Shown piece after piece: positions 61,919 through 64,000 of a stretch of DNA of 64,000 nucleotides. Numbering within the stretch: the stretch's first letter is position 1; each line of letters begins with the position of its first letter. Both the position numbers and the translations under genes were made by a program. The DNA comes from Streptomyces sp. NBC_01264 (GTDB taxonomy: Bacteria; Actinomycetota; Actinomycetes; Streptomycetales; Streptomycetaceae). The notes beneath the pieces are model-generated. The model saw nothing but the letters and a program-made list of their open reading frames with translations, was not told where the DNA came from and ran no database searches. The stretch is from the NCBI RefSeq assembly GCF_026340675.1, contig NZ_JAPEOX010000001.1:2790001-2854000 (forward strand), in the 5' to 3' direction.

Positions 61919-63096
61919 CACGGGGTCCCGGCCGCGCGGCGGGCGAGGTTCTCGGCGACCTCGGCCCTCCAGGCGGCGGTGGCGCGGGCGGTGTCGATCT
62001 CGAACTCGAAGCGGCGGACCATCTCGTCCTTGACGTCGGCGGCGTCCACGTAGAACTGCTCGTACCAGCGGCGGAGCTGGTAGACGGGGCCGTCCTCCTC
62101 GGTGAGGAGGGGGTTGTCGATGCGCGCCTTGTTCTTCCAGATCTCGACGTCCTGCTCGAAGCCGACGGCGAGGCCCTCGGAGGTGAGGCGGGCGGCCTCG
62201 GCGGCCTGTTCGTCGCTCATGCCGGGGAGCTTCTTGACGATGGTCCCGTACATGAGCATGAAGCTGTTCTCGTCGATCGGGTAATGGCAGTTGATGAGGA
62301 CCGATTCGAGTTCGACGCCGCCGCCGATGTCGCTCCACAGCTTGTCGATCATGTAGGAGGGGCCGTGGTACGAGGCGTCCGAGCGCAGGCCGCCGCCGGT
62401 GGAGAGGGTGCCGAGGTCCACGTCGCCGCGCGGGGTGGACTCCATGTACTGGGTGGCGACGTGGCCGTCGAAGACGTTCTTGAAGTAGTGCGGGAAGGCG
62501 TAGTGCACGTAGTAGAAGTGCGCCATGTCGACGACGTTGTCGACGATCTCGCGGCAGTTGGAGTTCTCCACGCGCAGGAAGTTCCAGCTCCAGTCGCTCC
62601 ATTCGGGGTCGCCGACGCCCTCGATGACGGGGATCGTGACCTCGGGCCGCGGCGGGTTGCCCTCCGGGTCGTGCCAGACGTAGAGCTGGCCGTTCCGCTC
62701 CAGGCTGGTCCAGGCGCGGGTCCTGGCGCGCGGCGGGACGCGGCGGGCGTAGGGGATGGCGGCGCAGCGGCCGTCCCCGGACCAGCGCCAGTCGTGGAAG
62801 GGGCAGGCGACGGTGTCGCCCTTGACGGTGCCGTGGGCGAGGTTGCCGCCCATGTGGGGGCAGTGGGCGTTCAGGACGCTCAGCTCGCCGCCCTTGCGCT
62901 CGCCGCTGGTGCCTTCCGTCCCGGACCGGCCTTGGAACACGACCAGCTTGGTCCCGAAGGCCTCCACTTCGTGCGGGGCACCGTCCTTGAAGGCGGCGGC
63001 GAGGCCGAGGCAGTGCCAGCCGCGGGCGAACCGCACGGGCACGGGGGCGGCTTCGATGAGGCGGGGTCCTGCGTCGGATTCGGTCGGTGCGGCCAT
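61918..63096 (-). CDS. kshA: 3-Ketosteroid 9-alpha-hydroxylase oxygenase (Rieske)
   Basis: 392 residues from an ATG at 63094-63096. The Rieske [2Fe-2S] ligands are C79, H81 (CPHMGG) and C98, H101 (CPFHDW). The mononuclear iron site is in NVVDMAHFYYVH (H193, H198; acidic third ligand further on). KshA hydroxylates C9 of 3-keto-steroids; with KstD this opens ring B. Length and domains match KshA of rhodococci and mycobacteria. A ribosome site GTGGAGGG precedes it. Confidence 0.93.
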   Translation of the reverse strand: MAAPTESDAGPRLIEAAPVPVRFARGWHCLGLAAAFKDGAPHEVEAFGTKLVVFQGRSGTEGTSGERKGGELSVLNAHCPHMGGNLAHGTVKGDTVACPFHDWRWSGDGRCAAIPYARRVPPRARTRAWTSLERNGQLYVWHDPEGNPPRPEVTIPVIEGVGDPEWSDWSWNFLRVENSNCREIVDNVVDMAHFYYVHYAFPHYFKNVFDGHVATQYMESTPRGDVDLGTLSTGGGLRSDASYHGPSYMIDKLWSDIGGGVELESVLINCHYPIDENSFMLMYGTIVKKLPGMSDEQAAEAARLTSEGLAVGFEQDVEIWKNKARIDNPLLTEEDGPVYQLRRWYEQFYVDAADVKDEMVRRFEFEIDTARATAAWRAEVAENLARRAAGTP

Positions 63097-63227
63097 GGGG
63101 CCCTCCACTACGTTGGGGTGAGCGGTGTGGTGGTGCGGGTGCTCAGTTCGGCTGTGGCGCCGCCGCACGGGTCGGCGGGGCAGGACGTGCCGGCGGGTGC
63201 TGCCGAAGTCGGCCGGGGCAGCGCGCG

Positions 63228-64000
63228 CTAGCGCTGCGCGGCGAGTTCGACGGCGATGTCGATGAGCTGGTCCTCCTGGCCGCCGACGAGGCGGCGCTCG
63301 CCCGCGCGCAGGAGGATCTGCGCGCCGGAGACCCCGTAGCGCTCGGCCTGCCGGTAGGCGTGCTTGAGGAAGCTGGAGTAGACGCCGGCGTGGCCCATGA
63401 GCAGGGCCATGCGGTCGAGGGTGCACTCGTCTTCCATGACGGGGCGGACCACGTCCTCGGCCGCGTCGATGATCTTCAGGACGTCGATGCCGGTGCGGAT
63501 GCCCATCTTCCGGCAGACGGCGGCGAAGGCCTCTACGGGCGTGTTCCCGGCTCCCGCGCCGAGGCGCCGGGTGGAGCCGTCGATCTGGAGCGCGCCGGCG
63601 CGGACGGCGGCGACCGAATTGCCCACGCCCAGGCCGAGGTTCTCGTGGCCGTGGAAGCCGACCTGGGCGTCGGTGCCGAGCTCGGCGACGAGCGCGGCGA
63701 CCCGGTCGGTGACCTCGTCCATGACCATGGCGCCGGCCGAGTCGACCACATACACGCACTGGCAGCCGGCGTCGGCCATGATCCGGGCCTGGCGGGCCAG
63801 GTTCTCGGGGGTGGTGGAGTGGGCCATCATCAGGAACCCGACGGTCTCCAGGCCCATGTCGCGGGCGAGGCCGAAGTGCTGGACGGAGATGTCGGCCTCG
63901 GTGCAGTGGGTGGCGATCCGGCAGATCTGCCCGCCGTTGCCGTGGGCGGCGCGGATGTCGTCCTTGACGCCGAGCCCCGGGAGCATCAGGAAGGCGATCT
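63228..64000 (-). CDS. hsaF: 4-hydroxy-2-oxovalerate aldolase (partial, N-terminus outside window)
   Basis: The 3' part (257 codons) of the aldolase that splits 4-hydroxy-2-oxo acids to pyruvate and an aldehyde. Visible blocks are [48 protein letters not shown] (metal-binding histidines) and [17 protein letters not shown]. The start lies beyond 64000. In the steroid pathway this is HsaF; its partner aldehyde dehydrogenase HsaG is expected just outside the window. Assignment to steroid rather than general aromatic catabolism rests on the neighbourhood. Confidence 0.9.
   Translation of the reverse strand, partial: IAFLMLPGLGVKDDIRAAHGNGGQICRIATHCTEADISVQHFGLARDMGLETVGFLMMAHSTTPENLARQARIMADAGCQCVYVVDSAGAMVMDEVTDRVAALVAELGTDAQVGFHGHENLGLGVGNSVAAVRAGALQIDGSTRRLGAGAGNTPVEAFAAVCRKMGIRTGIDVLKIIDAAEDVVRPVMEDECTLDRMALLMGHAGVYSSFLKHAYRQAERYGVSGAQILLRAGERRLVGGQEDQLIDIAVELAAQR

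Overview
The window looks like the chromosome of a Streptomyces (inference from content): very high GC with G/C-biased third codon positions, many GTG starts, a chaplin gene cut by the left edge, long alanine/proline-rich proteins, and a housekeeping block (coaE, rpsA, hrpB, polA, a liv transporter operon, a PdtaR-like ANTAR regulator, pyk) in an order I recall from Streptomyces chromosomes. There is no prophage, transposase or CRISPR array.

Layout. 0-5 kb: chaplin fragment, HAD-like protein, and a translationally coupled SNF2 helicase/SWIM-finger pair. 5-9.5 kb: a giant palindromic intergenic element, then a membrane-anchored XRE-type regulator, a secreted protein, a DUF6343-like membrane protein, a TPR protein and an HSL-type esterase. 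9.5-19.5 kb: coaE, PAC2 protein, rpsA (with a clear promoter and a leader hairpin that covers its Shine-Dalgarno), a methyltransferase, hrpB carrying a copy of an intergenic repeat in frame, a DUF3068 protein and a lytic transglycosylase. 19.5-27 kb: DUF4184 protein, polA, a FdhF/YdeP oxidoreductase, a hotdog thioesterase and a lipoprotein. 27.4-33.1 kb: a five-gene branched-chain amino acid ABC operon (SBP-livH-livM-livG-livF) with three 4-nt GTGA overlaps, ending in a strong terminator shared with the convergent ANTAR regulator. 33.9-36.6 kb: a tRNA with a CAA anticodon but a short variable loop, an HTH-LAGLIDADG protein, MarR- and TetR-type regulators, a perfect palindromic operator and a decayed hydrolase. 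36.6-44 kb: pyk, SIMPL protein, Tat-type 5'-nucleotidase and an isolated decarboxylase/N-hydroxylase pair resembling desferrioxamine DesA/DesB. 44.5-52 kb: pepN, chorismate mutase, a DUF2975/HTH pair with its operators, and a two-component system whose regulator and kinase genes are separated by a 900-bp minisatellite region that is open in the frame linking both genes by GTGA overlaps; then a trypsin.

52.3-64 kb: a zinc protease, a secreted acid phosphatase, and a steroid ring-degradation cluster. KstD and KshAB open ring B, HsaA/HsaB hydroxylate the resulting phenol, HsaC cleaves it, HsaD hydrolyses the product, and HsaF (cut by the right edge) handles the small fragment. An IclR-type gene divergent from hsaA is the likely regulator.

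A recurring theme is in-frame tandem repetition: SNF2 helicase, transglycosylase tail, KstD and HsaB N-termini, the KshB linker and the two-component spacer all carry short repeats with periods divisible by three. The most notable candidates for new biology are the repeat ORF inside the two-component operon, the CAA tRNA beside the LAGLIDADG protein, and the hrpB gene that has absorbed an intergenic palindrome.
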